A stretch of 64,000 bases of DNA from Chalciporus piperatus (GCA_038093975.1 JBBPTG010000016.1:235479-299478); one strand, 5' to 3'; positions 1 to 13,968 are shown, counted from the first letter of the stretch. Numbers and translations are program-made. The notes: generated by a model from the sequence alone, not told the origin.

Positions 1-839
1 GACTGGCGTTGGCCCTTGCGCTGCATCTCGATCTCGGCTAACCCCTCGGATTGATCATCAGGTTCGTGGTCGCTCACGGGATCGTGTTCGTCCTCATGTT
101 CGCTACCATCCTCAGCCTCGAGATCATCAGGTCCACCTTCAGCATCACTGAGCTCACTGTCAGCACTACCACCATTGGTTACCTCTCCATGTGAGCCATT
201 GAGAATGTTCGAGCGGTTGGCGTGTTTATATTGAAGGTGGTTGCGCAAGTATCGAGACATAAGATCGTGGATAGGCCAGTTGTTGTGGAACCGCTGGAGA
301 TAAGCAAATTGCTCCTGTGCCTGGGTAATCACATCAATTCCAAAGGCCAAGGAGTGCTAGAAGTGAGCTCGAAGTGCCAATAAATAAAAGAACTCACTAA
401 AGCCAATACCATTGTTACCGTACGTTGATCTTGCTCGCGCATAGTCTTGCTAGGGTCCAGGTACTTGGTAACAAGTTCGCGAGCCATGTCCTGTTGCAAG
501 AAAGAGATGGGAGAAAGAGATGGGGTCAAGCAGGCTAATGATAAGTGAAAGATCACGGACAGAGAAGGCGTTGTATTGCCGCTTGTTCCCCGCCAGCCCC
601 ATCGACTCTTGAATGTTGTATCCATCCGGTGGAGAACGCCCTGGAGTTCCTTTTGGTCTAAGGATGAGCAGTTGGTTCGGCGGGGCTTTCTGGAGTAACT
701 TCCGGTCTGGCTTGTGCTGTACTTGAAGCGTCCGTACTTCTTCTTGTAGCTGACTCATTGTTGATGCAACATGGTTGAGCTTGCTGATCTTCTTGCTAGT
801 TTTTTTCTTTGAAACCTTTTGCAGGGTGGGGCCAGCCAT
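1..839 (-). CDS. Hypothetical protein, probably transposon-associated; runs off left edge
   Basis: I do not recognise a named family. The model starts at the ATG at 839 and has three exons: 839-561, 490-398 and 356 to beyond base 1. Introns are 70 and 41 bases with GT-AG borders, and reading stays open through all joins. The N-terminus is lysine-rich, followed by a possible short coiled coil (MSQLQEEVRTLQVQ). A conserved-looking block reads RPKGTPGRS then DGYNIQESMGL. The part nearest the edge is acidic (repeated Asp/Glu, SDAEGGPDD). It lies on the opposite strand from a tnp2-type transposase at 2601, so I infer it is an accessory gene of that mobile element. The function is unknown and the C-terminus lies outside the window. 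Confidence 0.55.
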
Positions 840-984
840 AGTAGTGATGCGTGGTTGATGTGCTGTCTTGATGAATGATTAATGAGGCTGGACGCGACAT
901 CAAGCCTGGGATCAACAGTCACATGACCATCATGCGACTCGGACATCAGTCACATGACCATCTAGATTACATTCAAGGAGCATA

Positions 985-1115
985 CAGATCGAATTGTAAG
1001 AGACGAGAGACAGACAAATCTAGATGTAAAAAATAAAAGAAGGGACAGACAGAATGAGGGACAGACAGATTTGATTGTAAGGAAGGGAGGGCAGACAGAG
1101 TTAAGTTGTAAGGAA
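985..1115. repeat. GACAGA-rich low-complexity stretch
   Basis: This part of the 339-base gap between the two minus-strand genes is purine-rich, with repeated gacagacaga and aagaaggga words. No gene, RNA or promoter motif is recognised in it. Confidence 0.5.
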
Positions 1116-1178
1116 TAGTTTGGACGTGCATAAAAATGTTACCAATTATGTGCGACGGCGGTGGATTACATGCAACGA

Positions 1179-2347
1179 TCACATGCGACGGCGGCAGATA
1201 AGTCTATCTGGAAGGTCATCCGAGTCCTGGCGTGGTCGCTTGAGCTGGTTGGAATTCTTGGTGCGTGAAGAAGGACGACAACGAGGTTCGGATGGCCCGG
1301 GGTTGTATTCTGATTCTGACTCCGTTGACTGAGAAGGGGGTAGATACTCCGAGTGTGAGTCCTCGCTGGCAGGGAGTGACTGCTTCTTGGATATAATGGT
1401 GCGTGGACGAAGCGAAAGCCGGGGACGACTTGGAAGAAGAAGTCTGGGCGGGAAGGCCTCCGAGTCCGTCGACTTGGACTTCTCAGCATCCTGATGTTTA
1501 CGTTTTGCCTCTGTTCTCCTGTGCACGATCTCGGAGGCGGTCAGCGTGCGGGTACTCGGATTTGCATTTGGGGCACGCCGGACAAGAAAAGAGCAGGGTG
1601 CAACGTTTGCCTGCAAGGAGTTAAGGAAGAAGTGATCGTCTTCGTCGTCGGGGTCCTCGAGCTTGATGTCAGTGAGCGGCTGTGTGATCTTGATGTCAGG
1701 GAGCGGTCGTGAACATGGTTTTTTCGAGTTCTTCCGAAGGCACCTTAGTTCGGCTTGAATTTGGGCGAGCTGGAAGGAAACATCTTTCATTGTGTTCGAT
1801 ATCCGCTTTGCCTCCGATGGTTTGAGCTTTGCTTCGAAATCTGAGACCTGCTCGCCTTCCGAGCTTGAGACCTGTTCGCCTTCGGAACTTGAGAGTCGAT
1901 CACCGTACGAGTCGAGATCGTCTGACTGAGGTAGACAGGCCATGATATCGAAGTCGGTCCATGCACTAGCATCAGACGCCAAGTCGGGCATGGGCGAGAA
2001 GCGGGGAGATTGCGGAAGCAAGGTAGTAGGAGGCGAAGGAGGTGTGAGCCCGGTCAAACGAGTGAATTCTTCTTGTTCCTGCTTGACTTGCTGTTGCTGT
2101 TCCTCAAGGGCGGGATAACATTGATCTTCACAGACACGAAAAACAATGGTCTAGTGATTCCAGGTGAGTCCGCTGGTGAGAGAGAAACAGGGAAATATAA
2201 TATAATATACACCTTGATTCCTGGCGTGGCTATCTCCAAGTCCATCCGATAATAAATGTTGCGAACGTTAGGAATGATCCCGATCGAGTCCAAGTACGCG
2301 ACATCACCGGCGACACGTAGTGATTGAGTTTTGTTGATGATAGGCAT
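1179..2347 (-). CDS. Hypothetical protein of the tnp2 element region
   Basis: Two exons (2347-2213 and 2150-1179) join in frame through a 62-base GT-AG intron and give about 368 residues. The family is not recognised. Residues 1-45 look globular (MPIINKTQSLRVAGDVAYLD). After the splice come a Cys-containing stretch (VFRVCEDQCYPALEE), a Gln/Glu-rich segment, a tandem SSSEGEQV repeat, and a long basic, Ser/Pro-rich and probably disordered C-terminus ending in RLICRRRM. Its start is about 250 bases from the start of the divergently transcribed transposase at 2601, so the two may share a promoter. I infer an accessory gene of the same mobile element, perhaps nuclear or DNA-binding given the basic tail. 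Confidence 0.55.
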
Positions 2348-2600
2348 GGTTTGACAGCTGATGGAAGGATGTCTGATTGGCGGTTGTGGTTAAACTTGAA
2401 ACATCTAATCAACATTAACGACACGTGACTGATGGAAGCATGTGACTCGCCTCGCTTTGCGGTCAAGTGGAAAACCCACCTCTAACGCTAGACGACGACC
2501 GCTGTCTGAGCCAGAGTGTAGATCAAGTCGTTAGGCAAGCTTTCACTTTCTTGGCTACTGCACAATCTGACATGGAACTGAATTGCACCCAGGGCTCACA

Positions 2601-4465
2601 ATGGTCCATCAAAAAGACTACAAGATTTGTCGCTGCAACGAACGATGCTACAAACTTCTCTCGAAGCGTACTCGCGACCGACATTATGAAAACGCCGATC
2701 CTACAGAAATGCTGGCCTCAGAAAGTGAAGAGAGCTCGGGCGATCATGATGAGGAAGTCATTCAAGAATTCAATGCTAACGACAACAACAACAACATGAG
2801 GCTTGATGAAGATGAATCGTACGCTACCTCCGACGCAGCGTCGGACAACATGAGGCTTGATGAAGACGAATCGTATGCTACCTCCGACGCGGCATCTCAC
2901 TCCTCCGAGTCAGTCTATGAAGACAACTACCTGGACTTGAAAGCCTTCGAGCACTCTGGCGAACTCCAGTTTTTGGAGGACGAAGAAGACGCCTCAGCCT
3001 GGGGTCTTTCTTCCGCAGAAATCGAGGCTGAGTTGGAGGCATGGCTTGGTCCAGCACGTGAAAATAAATTTCACGCTATCAGTAAGTTGTTTTCATGTCA
3101 CGTTTTCCAAATCATTCGCATTGCTAACCCGAAACAGAGGATAAAATACTTACGGAGAAGGACCGCGATGACATTCGCGCATTCAAGCTGAAGATGGTTT
3201 CTAATATGCCTCGGAAGATCTATGACCAAATGCGACACTCGTTCCGGCACAAGATCACGATAGACTCTGAATGGGTCGTTCTTCGTCGCCTCGCTCTGCT
3301 TGCTGGCATTCAACCTCAGAGAATTCATTGCTGCATCAACTCTTGCGTAGCCTTCACGCGCCAATACATCCACACTGAAGAGTGCCCTATTTGTGCCGAA
3401 CCTCGCTACTCTCAGTCTCGTAAACCCCGTCGCGTGTTTTCCTACCTTCCATTAATCCCTCGTCTGCAGGCATTCTTTCAAAACGAAGAGAGTGCCCAAT
3501 CCCTGTTATATCGTCATCACTTTGTATCTTCTAACGGAACCATCAACGACATCTTTGACGGCGAGTGGTACAAGATACTTCGCGATACCCCAGTCAAGGT
3601 GGACGGCATTTCTTGCTCGCACACTTACTTCGCGAGCAAATATGACATCGCTCTTGGACTCTCTGTCGATAGCTACCTACTCTTCAAGCGTCGTCGGGGA
3701 GGTCCATCGGCAATGCCTATCCTACTCCAAAACTTCAACATTCCTCCCCAGAAACGCACTCACTTCGAGCACCTGATATGCGTCGGAGTAATTCCAGGCC
3801 CACGCCAGCCGAAGGACCTCGAATCGTTCCTCGCTCCTCTTGATGATGAACTTGCAGCGCTCGCTGCTGGCATCGGAACCTTTGATAGCGTGTCGCGGCA
3901 ACGCTTCGACCTGCATGCGTACATCCTCTTCAAGAATGGTGATATCCTCGCTATCGAGAAACTACTGAATATCAAGGGTCACAATGGATTCAGTCCATGC
4001 CGCTCCTGCAACATACAAGGAGTTCGCAATATATCCGCAAAGGGTACTGTCTACTATACACCTTTGCGCACTCCACACTCCGTGCATCAAACCCGTCCTT
4101 CAGTCGATCCCAAGTCACTCCGCTTACGCACTCACAACGAATACCTCGAGACCATCAACAAACTCTCAAGCCCCAACATGACGAAGAAACAACGTAACGA
4201 CATGATGAAAGACACTGGCATACGTGGGCCCGCCGTACTGCGCCGTGTTGGGAGTATTGACTATGCACGCTCTGTGCCATGGGAATGGATGCATCTTCTG
4301 TTGGAAAACATTATCCCAACGTTGGTTGATCTTTGGACCGGGCGATTCAAAGGGCTCGACATCGGGGTAGAGAATTACGAGATTGTTCCTCATATTTGGT
4401 CGCAGGTCGGTGAGGAAACGGTCAAGTCAATCTCAAACATCCCTTCCGCCTTCGTGCGCGCATCA
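2601..4465 (+). pseudogene. tnp2-type (CACTA/EnSpm-like) transposase, 3' truncated
   Basis: The ATG at 2601 opens a Cys/His-bearing start (KICRCNERCYKLLSKRTR). Exon 1 ends at 3081, and a 56-base intron leads to exon 2 at 3138, which reads openly to the breakpoint near 4465. An acidic region follows the start and contains a perfect-length tandem duplication of 18 residues (NMRLDEDESYATSDAASD and its copy, about 2797-2904). The body matches basidiomycete tnp2 transposases: CCINSCVAFTRQY, CPICAEPRY, LLNIKGHNGFSPCRSC and VPWEWMHLLLEN. Such proteins are usually several hundred residues longer. Here the frame runs straight into the inverted repeat of the next element (last residues SATLQKV) and the missing C-terminal part does not resume after 7557. 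It is therefore probably inactive. Confidence 0.8.
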
Positions 4466-4497
4466 GCAACACTGCAAAAAGTCTGAAGTTACTGGAA

Positions 4498-4990
4498 TGA
4501 CTGGATCAGTTAAACCAGTACGCCAGTTGCTCAGTTGCCCAGTCATCCAGTCAGCCAGTCATTTCAGTAATCTCATTGGTTCATTAGCCCAGTCACTTCA
4601 GTAGTCTCAGTAGCTCAGTAGTCCCAGTGTTCCAGTCATCCAGTTATCTCAGTAGCCTAGTAGCCCAGTGTCCCAGTCATGTAGTCATCTCAGCAGCCTA
4701 GTAGCCCAGTGCCCTAGTTATCCAGCAATCCAGTTGTCTCATTACTCCAGCCATTCAGTATTCCAGTATTCCAGTAATCTAGTCACTCAGTGGTCCAGTA
4801 ATCCAGTAGTCTCAGTAATCCAGTCACTCAGTGATCCAGTAATCTAGTCACTCCAGTCACTCCAGTCACACAAGTCACACCAGTAACCCAGTCACCAGTC
4901 ACTCCCAGTCACCTCAGTAACCCAGTAATCCAGTCACCCAGTCACCTCAGTAATCCAGTCACCCAGTAATCCAGTCACCCAGTCCCAATT
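4498..4990. repeat. Left arm array (CCAGTCA/CCAGTAATCCAGT units)
   Basis: Degenerate tandem words of about 7-20 bases built from cagtcatccagt, ccagtaatccagt and cactcagt fill this stretch. It has no coding potential. The array is the inverted counterpart of 6600-7540. Confidence 0.85.
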
Positions 4991-5164
4991 ACTAGTTCAC
5001 TATATCTTATGATTAATTCACACCTTATGACAGTTCAGAAAATGCGAAATATATTATGTCTAACTATTACATGTATTGTGGTACAATAGTTACAAGTTAA
5101 TGAAGTGCCATGCAACACGAGCAGCTATGTACGAGGTGAGTAGGTGTGTTAGTCAACAAATAAA

Positions 5165-5790
5165 CACGAACCTTTGAAGCCAGCGGGGCTGTTGAGCCCG
5201 CACCGGCTTCGTTGTTTGAGCTTGAGGTGGTGAGAAGTGGTGGTAGTGGGCCGAGCAGTGCGAGCAGCTGTTTGTGGGGTGAGCAGGTGGCTTATCACTC
5301 ACCTCATGAAGCCGGCGGGGCTGTTGAGCCCACGCCGGCCGCGTTTTCGCGTTTTCGTCGTTTTCGTGTCGGGGGTGGTGTGGTAGGTGGTAGTGGGCCG
5401 CGCAGTGCGAGCGGCTGTTTGCGGGGTGAGCGGATGTGGTGGTGAGCGAGTTCTCACTCACCTCGTGAAGCCGGCGGGGCTGTTGAGCCCACGCCGGCCG
5501 CGTTTTCGCGTTTTCGTGTCGAGAGTGGTGTGGTAGGTGGTAGTGGGCCGAGCAGTGCAAGCGGCTGTTTGCGGGGTGAGCAGGTGGCTTATCACTCACC
5601 TCGTGAAGCCGGCGGGGCTGTTGAGCCCACGCCGGCCGCGTTTTCGCGTTTTCGTCGTTTTTGTGTCGAGAGTGAGGTGGTAGGTGGCAGCAGGCTGTTT
5701 GCGAGGTGAGCGGATATGGTGGTGAGCGAGTTTTCACTCACCTGGCGATGCCGGCGGGGCTTTTGAGCCCTCGCCGGCCGTTTTGTTGTT
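5165..5790. repeat. ~140-bp GC-rich tandem repeat, about five copies
   Basis: Five diverged units each contain gaagccggcggggctgttga, then a gccggccgcgttttcgcg block and a tgggccgagcagtgcgagc block, beginning near 5175, 5310, 5465, 5605 and 5747. On the minus strand the array is an open frame of 194 codons with a ~48-residue period (RPAWAQQPRRLHEVSDK). Each minus-strand unit also carries a splice-donor-like sequence (acgaggtgagtga). I treat the frame as a by-product of the repeat. Confidence 0.8.
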
Positions 5791-5899
5791 GTTGAGGTGT
5801 GGTGTAGTGGTGAGAGAGAGTCGAAGAGGTGGCGCGGCAAATTCAACATGGTCACGTGACTTTTTCGCGCGGATTTTGTGTCAAGTCCGAGCATTAGGG

Positions 5900-6540
5900 A
5901 AATGTGGCTACACTTTATTAGGATCTCCTACACTAGATAGCTACCATATTTTTTGTACACTTGTGTATGCTTTTTTGTACACTTTCAATAGGTTTGATCT
6001 CCACATACTTTGCTACACTTGTAACTACACACTTACTGCGCTTTTTTGTACACTTTTGCTACACTCTAACCTAATACACTTTCCCACACTTGTAACTACA
6101 CATTTACTACGCTTTTTTGTACACTTTTGTTACACTCAATCTAGCTACACTTTCCTACACATGTGATTCAAGTTTTACTACGCTTTTTTGTTACACTTTG
6201 CTACACTCAATCACTACACTTGTAACTACACTTTTAGTACACTTTTTTGTCCACTTTAGCTACACTCTATCACTACACACTTTCCCACACATTTCACTAC
6301 ACTTTTACTACGCTTTTTTGTACACTTTTGCTACACTCAATCTAGCTACACTTTCCCACACTCTTGACTACACTTTTACTACGCTTTTTTGTACACTTTG
6401 CTCACTCAATCTAGCTATACTTTCCCACACTTGTAACTACACTTTTACTACGCTTTTTTGTACACTTCACTACACTCAATCCTAATACCCTTTCCCACAT
6501 TGTTAACTACACTTTTAGTACACATTTTTGTGGACTTTAG
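5900..6540. repeat. T-rich tandem array (CTACACTTTTACTACGC units)
   Basis: Repeats of roughly 60-110 bases contain ttttactacgcttttttgta, cactttgctacactcaatc and actttcccacacttgtaac. At least six copies are visible. The plus strand is strongly pyrimidine-biased. No gene is present. Confidence 0.8.
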
Positions 6541-6599
6541 CTATAATCCATCCTATGAATGATTATAAAATGTCACTAATTAGAATGACTCTATTAGAT

Positions 6600-7540
6600 G
6601 ACTGAGTAGTACTGGAGTGATTGGGTGAGCTGAGGGCTGGGTAACTGGATAACTGGTATGACTGGTGTGACTGAAGTGACTGGATTACTGGACCACAGGA
6701 TGACTGGATTACTGGAGTGACTGGATTACTGAGGTGACTGGATTACTGGAGTGACTTGTGTGACTTGTGTGACTTGTGTGACTTGTGTGACTTGTGTGAC
6801 TGGAGTGACTGGATTACTGGACCACTGAGTGACTAGATTACTGGAATACTGGAATACTGGATGGCTGGAGTAATGAGACAACTGGATTGCTGGATGACTA
6901 GGGCACTGGGCTACTAGGCTGCTGAGATGACTACATGACTGGGAAACTGAGCTACTAGGCTACTGAGATGTCTGGATGACTGGAACACTGGGCTACTGAC
7001 CTACTGAGACTACTGAAGTGACTGCATGATTGGATGACTGGGCTGCTGGGTTACTGGAACTACTGGATGACTGGATGACTGGGTTACTGGGTTACTGGAA
7101 CTACTGGATGACTGAATGACTGAATGACTGGGCTACTGAGATTACTGAAGTAACTGGATGACTTGATGACTGGGCTGCTGGGTTACTGGAACTACTGGAT
7201 AACTGGAACACTTGGCCACTGGACTAATGAGACCACTGAAATGACTGGATGACTGGATGACTGAGCTACTGGGACTACTGAAATGACTGGATGACTGGAT
7301 GACTGGGCTGCTGGATGACTGAGACTACTGAGACTACTGGATGACTGAATGACTGAGCTACTGAAGCTACTGAAATGACTGGATGACTGGGCCACTAGGC
7401 CACTGGGTTACTAAGACTACTGAAACTACTTGATGACTGGGTGACTAGGTTACTGAAACTACTGAAACTACTGAAACTACTTGTTACTGGGCCACTGGAC
7501 TACTGATTTAACTGATCCAGTCATTCCAGTAACTTCAGAC
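6600..7540. repeat. Right arm array (ACTGGATGACTGG units)
   Basis: Tandem actggatgactgg, gattactggagtgact and tgacttgtg words, the reverse complement of the left array but about twice as long. Includes a local run of five tgtgacttg copies near 6753-6790. Confidence 0.85.
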
Positions 7541-7557
7541 TTTTTGCAGTGTTGCTG

Positions 7558-7962
7558 ATGAATATCTCAGCTGACAACGTCGCGCAAAGCGTGCCTGCGT
7601 TCCAAACCTCGGTTGATGCGTGGATTGCTCCTCCGCCGACCGCAGTACAAGCACCTACCTGTGGCCTGGCCGCGGGCTTGCAGTGTGCTGAACCATTGGA
7701 TCGTAACTTGGTATCCATCAGGAGGCATCTCCGTATGCATGGACATGTACACCCAGAAAGGCAGTATGTCCACTGCCCATGGGAAGGGTGTTCTAGGATA
7801 TTGCAGTGGAGGAGTGTCCCTAGGCATATCCGCTCTCTGCACCTCGGCGTCCGCTTCAGGTGTGCCAATTGCGGGATGTCGTACACACGACCTGAAGGCG
7901 TAGCGAGACATATGACATCGCAGAATTGCATGGTTCGTGGATTTCGTATCGCATCAGCATGA
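7558..7962 (+). pseudogene. C2H2 zinc-finger protein fragment
   Basis: An open frame leaves the Foldback-like end and stops at 7962, giving about 135 residues. Its C-terminal half has paired zinc-ligand motifs: CPWEGC followed by RHIRSLH, then CANCG followed by RHMTSQNC. This resembles fungal C2H2-type proteins. The only ATG-like start upstream lies in the inverted repeat, so the original 5' end appears to have been removed by the element. Whether it is expressed cannot be judged. Function is unknown beyond probable nucleic-acid binding. Confidence 0.5.
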
Positions 7963-9183
7963 GAAAACCGATGATTGATTCCCCCTTGACCCTATAGGAC
8001 ACGTGAAACAGGAAAGTTGAGAACGTTCAAACGTTCAGCTGGGGAATGGAAGTGAACTAGTCAGCAAACGATTTCGGTTTCTTGCGCGGTCGTCACGCTT
8101 GATGTATCTAGTTCGGCAGTGTGATGTTATCGTCCAAATGGATGTGAATCCACATAGGCATTGTGTGATACGTCAAGTAAAAGAACTCACACGTAGATGT
8201 TCCCTGTTAGCATCGACAGATTGGGCAGTCATGTACGTCGGACCTGCTTCCGTTCGCTTCTGACATGGTGATCTTTCGGTTGGTGATAGGAGCAAGGCCG
8301 AAGTAAAACAATAGAATACCCCCACTGATGAATTCGGAAATCTGAATATGCAAGAGTGATCGTATCACTCACCACGCTCAAGTATGCATTGTGCGCTGAT
8401 CATATATATGGTCTCGGCTGACTGGAACACAGAACGGGGGTTGCTCGTACTCGCTGCCACAATCTAACCGAGCTGATTAAGATACTTGGGGTGCTATCGC
8501 ACAGCGGTGAAGACAAAAACAATGATTCGTTCGGGCGTACATACTCTAGATGGTGGCAACGCACCTAAAACATGATGCAGGGGAGTGGGCTGATTCGGGG
8601 CAGAGATGCGAATAAGTATCTGGAGTGACTCATCTATCGGGCTCGCGTGAACTATGAGAGGAAAATCAGTATCCATCTGGGTTGAGTGGTTCCATTGATA
8701 CGGCTAGCGGGAGCTTCTCGGAGTCAAAAGTCGGATTCTTGGCTTGCACGTGCGAAACCTTTTGCTAGCTATATTCATTTTGCACAAACAATAATAGCCT
8801 GTGTAAGGAGACATAACACGGACCACGCACGGCCATGATGGGCACAGCGAAAGGCAGGGATGCTTAGAAGTGCTTACATAATTTCTGGTCGGAGCTTGAA
8901 AGTTATCAATGATCCCTTCGTCCGACTTTGGCTTCGTTTTCCACAACCACCAACCTTCTGGTCAGTGCTCCCCCCGCTCGCTGTCCGTCTCGCTGACCAG
9001 ATCTTTGTCTACAGCCTTAAAAATATAAAAAATACTTTAGAAAAAAGTAGTTGCTCTTCGCCTCTTGTGTGAGTTCCCTCATCTATCGCCCTGGCCGACA
9101 GCTGATCGCGCGCATCTTGCAACACCAGTCGCAAAAAAAAAGTACTCAAAGCAGTAACGACCCCATAAACCCAAAAAATCAAA
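7963..9183. other. Intergenic, no gene recognised
   Basis: Only short frames without gene-like character occur on both strands. The last ~150 bases before 9184 are the likely 5' leader and promoter-proximal region of PAB1, with pyrimidine-rich tracts and an A-rich stretch just before the start codon. Confidence 0.5.
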
Positions 9184-11516
<2,333 letters not shown>

Positions 11517-11954
11517 GTAGTGAAGTGGGAGGTGTTTTGAAGGAGGGGTGTCTTTGCGGGTGCCATTGGGTTTTGTTGAGCGATATTGGCTCGTCCTCTC
11601 TTTTTCTGTGTGCTCGCTTTTACAGGTTGATCATCCGTGACCTCTGCCTTGAGCTGAGTGTCTATTTTAAACTGGGTATTGGTGGTGGTCGTTCCTTTTT
11701 GTGTACTCCGAGAAGGAACAGAGGTTGATACAACTGCTTTCACTGCGGGTCGAGTGTTGCTCGAGTGAGACACATGTCTGAATCCAAGTTCCCTTGAGTG
11801 CCAATTTCTCGCGGTTAACGTTGAGAGTCGCAGCAACCACTGCGCCGCCAGCGCTTTCATAAGTACAGTCCACACCCCGCGTTTTTACACCCAACCAGTT
11901 CCGATCTCAATCCTCACGTTCGTTTCTGCACTCGTATTATTTCCTACTGTGCAG
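11517..11954. other. Intergenic between PAB1 and ALG12
   Basis: The stretch contains the PAB1 3' region (T-rich runs after the stop) and the ALG12 upstream region. No further gene is supported; the minus-strand frames here are short and lack motifs. Confidence 0.5.
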
Positions 11955-13968
11955 ATGAGCAGGCTAGCTCAGGCTGTGGATTGTTTGATATTCGGTGCTG
12001 GCTGGGCTCATGTCCTTCTCGCGCCGTACACAAAGGTCGAGGAATCTTTCAACCTACATGCAACTCATGACGCTCTAATGTACGGTGTGCGCCCCGGAAG
12101 TCTACCCAATGTAAGCTTCCAGAATCCAGATCACCAGACTATGCGTATAACTCACATATTGTCATCACGCCCGGACAACCATTCCAACATTTCTCAAGTA
12201 CGATCACAATATCTTTCCGGGTGCCGTCCCTCGTACATTTGCAGGAAGCGTGCTGCTCTCGTGGATCTCCATGCCGTTCATACAACTCGGCATCGCGCTA
12301 GGGATCATCTCATCCAAGTTTGATGTACAACTTATCCGTGCGTCATGCTCATTTATGGTTTTTCCCTTGCCCTGAATCATTCATCCGAACGTCGTCCAGT
12401 GAGACTGATGCTCGCTTCCTTGAACGCTCTCGCGCTCGTCCTCGTCCGAAGGGCTGTTTCAACACGATTCGGGAAGCAAACGAGCCACCTGTTTGCACTT
12501 TTGACGTGCTCGCAATTTCATCTTCCGTTTTGGATGGGTCGTACCCTTCCGAATATGTTTGCATTGATTCCCGGTAGGCGACCTTCCGTCAGCCTAGATT
12601 CGAGTGCTGAGCTATCTCTTGCAGTGAACCTCGCGTATTCCATGCTGAACGATCGCGCACTAAATTCTACACGGGCTTCGAAGAAAAGTATCAATATAGC
12701 AATCGCTCTGTTGACATTCACTGCGGTAGTTTTCCGTTCTGAGGTCGCGCTTCTGCTCGCACCTTTGGCACTTCAGCTTCTTGTCCAGGGCCACGTCACT
12801 TTCCTTAACCTTGTCACAGTTGGTCTACTTGCCGGACTGACCTCTGCTGGTCAGTCGCGGCCCTGAACGCAAGCATGACAATAGCTCATACGCTCTATTA
12901 CATAGCGATCACCGTTGCGGTCGATTCCTATTTCTGGAATCAATGGCCTCTGTGGCCTGAGCTGTACGGTATGTACTTCAACGTTTACCTGGGGAAGAGT
13001 GCAGATTGGGGTGTAAGTGTTACTCGATACTATCCATGCTTCTCGAACTCAATCACTGTTTGTAACTTAGACATCACCCGCACACACCTACTTCACCGTT
13101 TATCTTCCCAAACTTCTCATGGGAGCTACGCCTATGGCAGTCATAGGCGCCACGCTCGATCACCGGATTCGATCCTTGCTTTTCGCCCCACTCGCGTTCG
13201 TGCTTGCGTTGAGCGCACTGGGACACAAGGAGTGGCGTTTCGTCGTTTATGTGGTGCCTCTGATCAACATTGCGGCAGCGCGAGGGGCACGGTGGATGTG
13301 AGTCCTTGGTCCACTTTCTGTGTCTCGTGGTTAGCTAACTTGTTCGATATAGGACCTCTAGTAAGAAAGGTTTCCTACTCAAATACCTGATGTTCCTTTT
13401 TGCCCTTTCCCTGGTTGCCCTCAACGTTGTCGGGACTTTCATGTCGACCCTCGCTTCAATGGAAAACTACCCAGGCGGGGCAGCTCTGGCTGCGTTTAAC
13501 CAACGATACTCGGAGCAGAAAAATAGTGAGTGGTTTCATACTATCAACACTTGTCAGTGTTGACCTCCTGTCATAGTTCATGTGCACATATCGAATCTTG
13601 CGGCCCAGACGGGCGTATCCTTGTTCCTCCACGAACATGCATCTCCCTTCCTGTCTTCGTTACAGTTATCTGAACCTGGCTCCTCCTCTTCGCACAATTC
13701 ATGGATATACAACAAAACGGAGTCATTGACTCCGGCCATGATCTCCTCTTCCCCCTTCACTCACTTGATCGCCGAGTCTCCCGAACTCGCTGGCGAAGAA
13801 TGGATGGTCGTCGAGACCATCAGTGGATTCAAGCGGTGGAAGTGGGATTCAGATCTTCTGAACATGTTGAAGACGGGGAGGTTATGGGAGATACCCCTCC
13901 ATAGTTGGATTCAGTTGCTCCAGATGGAGAGGAGCGCCCAGCTATGGGTATTAGAGAGAAGAAGGTGA
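11955..13968 (+). CDS. ALG12: Dolichyl-P-Man:Man7GlcNAc2-PP-dolichol alpha-1,6-mannosyltransferase
   Basis: This GT22-family enzyme of the ER membrane adds the eighth mannose to the lipid-linked N-glycan precursor. The eight-exon model is 11955-12110, 12199-12337, 12400-12573, 12625-12849, 12885-13012, 13071-13297, 13353-13525 and 13577-13968, about 537 residues. Diagnostic segments are PYTKVEESFNLHATHDALMY near the N-terminus, DHNIFPGAVPRTF, SYFWNQWPLWPE, GHKEWRFVVYVVPLIN and the C-terminal VHISNLAAQTGVSLF. Many hydrophobic segments agree with a polytopic membrane protein. The third intron is 51 bases and could be read through in frame, so a retained-intron form cannot be excluded. The length is normal for the family. 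Confidence 0.92.

Larger units (their letters stand above)
4467..7557. mobile_element. Foldback-like element with satellite-built inverted arms
   Basis: The outermost ~50 bases form a near-perfect inverted repeat: the left end reads cagcaacactgcaaaaagtc, continuing into gaagttactggaatgactgg, and its reverse complement ends at 7557. Inside each end lies a long array of short degenerate repeats, CCAGTCA-type on the left (about 4498-4990) and its reverse complement ACTGGATGACTGG-type on the right (about 6600-7540). The loop carries two further unrelated tandem arrays. Long inverted arms made of short direct repeats are the defining feature of Foldback (FB) transposons described in Drosophila. 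No transposase is seen inside. I find no clear target-site duplication, and the two flanks come from different genes, so a rearranged junction is also possible. Confidence 0.65.

Noticed and set aside
4498..4990. Possible CRISPR-like array
   Set aside because: The repeats are short, degenerate and directly adjacent, with no unique spacers, and the genome is fungal.
5153..5737. 194-codon minus-strand frame as a real gene
   Set aside because: It coincides exactly with a GC-rich tandem repeat, has no domain, and its periodicity follows the DNA unit.
7963..9183. tRNA or small gene in the long gap before PAB1
   Set aside because: No cloverleaf, B-box or gene-like frame could be supported by reading both strands.
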